5,581 bases of DNA, taken from a bacterium (GTDB taxonomy: Bacteria; Actinomycetota; Acidimicrobiia; Acidimicrobiales; CATQHL01). Below the pieces are notes generated by a model. The model was not told where the DNA came from. It did no database searches and saw only the letters and a list, made by a program, of their open reading frames with translations. Positions 5,058-5,581 of the stretch are shown piece after piece (the first letter of the stretch is position 1; each line of letters begins with the position of its first letter). The stretch covers positions 1 through 5,581 of the forward strand of contig JAPPKQ010000183.1 of NCBI GenBank assembly GCA_028819945.1. Direction: 5' to 3'. The translations under genes were made by a program, and so were the position numbers.

Positions 5058-5581
5058 GTGATCCTGGCCGAGTTGGTGACGTTCCACTCGCGGGCGGTGG
5101 TGCCCACCCGGCGAGTGGCGGTCGGCGACAGCAAGCTGCCTCTGGATCCGCCGCTGCGACCCGGCGCGGTGCTCGTCGCCGGCGTCGTGGGCCGTAACCT
5201 CGAGAGGCTGGACGAGGACTCCCTCGACGACCTGCACCTGCTGATCGGCCAGATCGCCCGCGGCGAGCGCATCCGCCAGCCCCGCCTGCGGCACCGTTTG
5301 CAGGAGGACAGGATCGGACTGACCCGCAGCCGCCACCGTCTCGTGCGCCTGAGCAGCGGCCGGCCGTCCTTCGAGTTCAGCGACCGGGGCGGCTCGGCGG
5401 CGCAGTACGTGCTGGGGGCGGTGTACGCCGCCCGGCAACTGCCTGCATTCGAGCGCCACGAGGTGCTGGCGGCGGTGCGGCGCTCCCTCACCTGGCCCGG
5501 CGGCACCGACGGCGAACTGCTGCGCTTCCTCGACGGCCATCGGGCCGCGCCGGTGCCGGTGCCCGAGGACCAGACCTGGGC
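5058..5581 (+). CDS. Unrecognised protein, N-terminal 174 residues (cut by right edge)
   Basis: The frame opens at GTG and has no stop before the right edge. Third-position G/C preference is strong and the frame is clean, so I take it as a real gene. I do not recognise a domain. The visible part starts with a likely beta-rich segment (1-45: LAELVTFHSRAVVPTRRVAVG, GAVLVAGVVG), then an acidic helix (47-68), a very basic stretch (ARGERIRQPRLRHRLQ, 67-82; TRSRHRLVRL, 89-98), and helices at about 113-145. No signal peptide or membrane helix is seen, and the basic region could bind nucleic acid or acidic partners. I have a vague recollection of similar actinobacterial proteins ending in a J-domain (DnaJ-like), but that region would lie beyond the window and is untested. 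The start follows a TAGCTT box by six bases. Confidence 0.75.
   Translation, partial: MILAELVTFHSRAVVPTRRVAVGDSKLPLDPPLRPGAVLVAGVVGRNLERLDEDSLDDLHLLIGQIARGERIRQPRLRHRLQEDRIGLTRSRHRLVRLSSGRPSFEFSDRGGSAAQYVLGAVYAARQLPAFERHEVLAAVRRSLTWPGGTDGELLRFLDGHRAAPVPVPEDQTW

Noticed and set aside
4056..5540. A 494-codon open frame on the minus strand opposite the zinc-ribbon and right-edge genes
   Set aside because: It is an antisense shadow: the product is His/Gln/Val-rich without domains, and the plus-strand frames have clear motifs, strong third-position G/C bias and -10 boxes at their starts.
1..5581. CRISPR array, tRNA or rRNA genes, insertion sequence ends, phage or toxin-antitoxin genes
   Set aside because: I looked for direct repeats with spacers, cloverleaf-like segments, transposase motifs and paired small genes and saw none; base composition and coding style look even throughout.

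Overview
The window reads as chromosomal DNA from a high-GC actinobacterium. The best guess is class Acidimicrobiia or a close relative. Three things suggest this: strong G/C bias at third codon positions; a TIGR03620-type F420-dependent oxidoreductase (F420 enzymes are abundant in Actinobacteria); and starts that sit 6-8 bases after a TANNNT-like -10 box with no leader. The lineage is inferred from style; no marker gene is present.

Layout. (1) 1-546, minus: the N-terminal part of a luciferase-like (LLM) F420-dependent oxidoreductase, cut by the left edge. (2) 547-790: an intergenic stretch holding a possible 25-codon membrane microprotein gene on the plus strand and hairpins between the convergent ends. 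(3) 791-2053, minus: a complete fold-type I PLP aminotransferase. (4) 2094-2960, minus: a YbaY-domain lipoprotein gene split by one in-frame TAG just after the lipobox. (5) 2961-3074: a spacer with a 9-bp-stem hairpin. (6) 3075-4046, minus: glpX, class II fructose-1,6-bisphosphatase. (7) 4047-4163: a divergent promoter region. (8) 4164-5006, plus: a zinc-ribbon protein with two DUF2007-like repeats. (9) 5058 to the right edge, plus: the start of an unrecognised gene.

The genes do not form one obvious pathway. glpX is a core gluconeogenic enzyme, and the aminotransferase and oxidoreductase are ordinary metabolic enzymes. Most genes appear to have their own leaderless promoter even where they lie close together on one strand. 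The lipoprotein gene is the exception: it has a Shine-Dalgarno sequence and may depend on read-through from glpX. I see no mobile element, CRISPR array, tRNA, rRNA or defence cassette, and no convincing new multi-gene system. The observations most worth following are the amber codon in the lipoprotein gene, the zinc-ribbon/tandem-repeat protein with its unrecognised neighbour, and the candidate microprotein.
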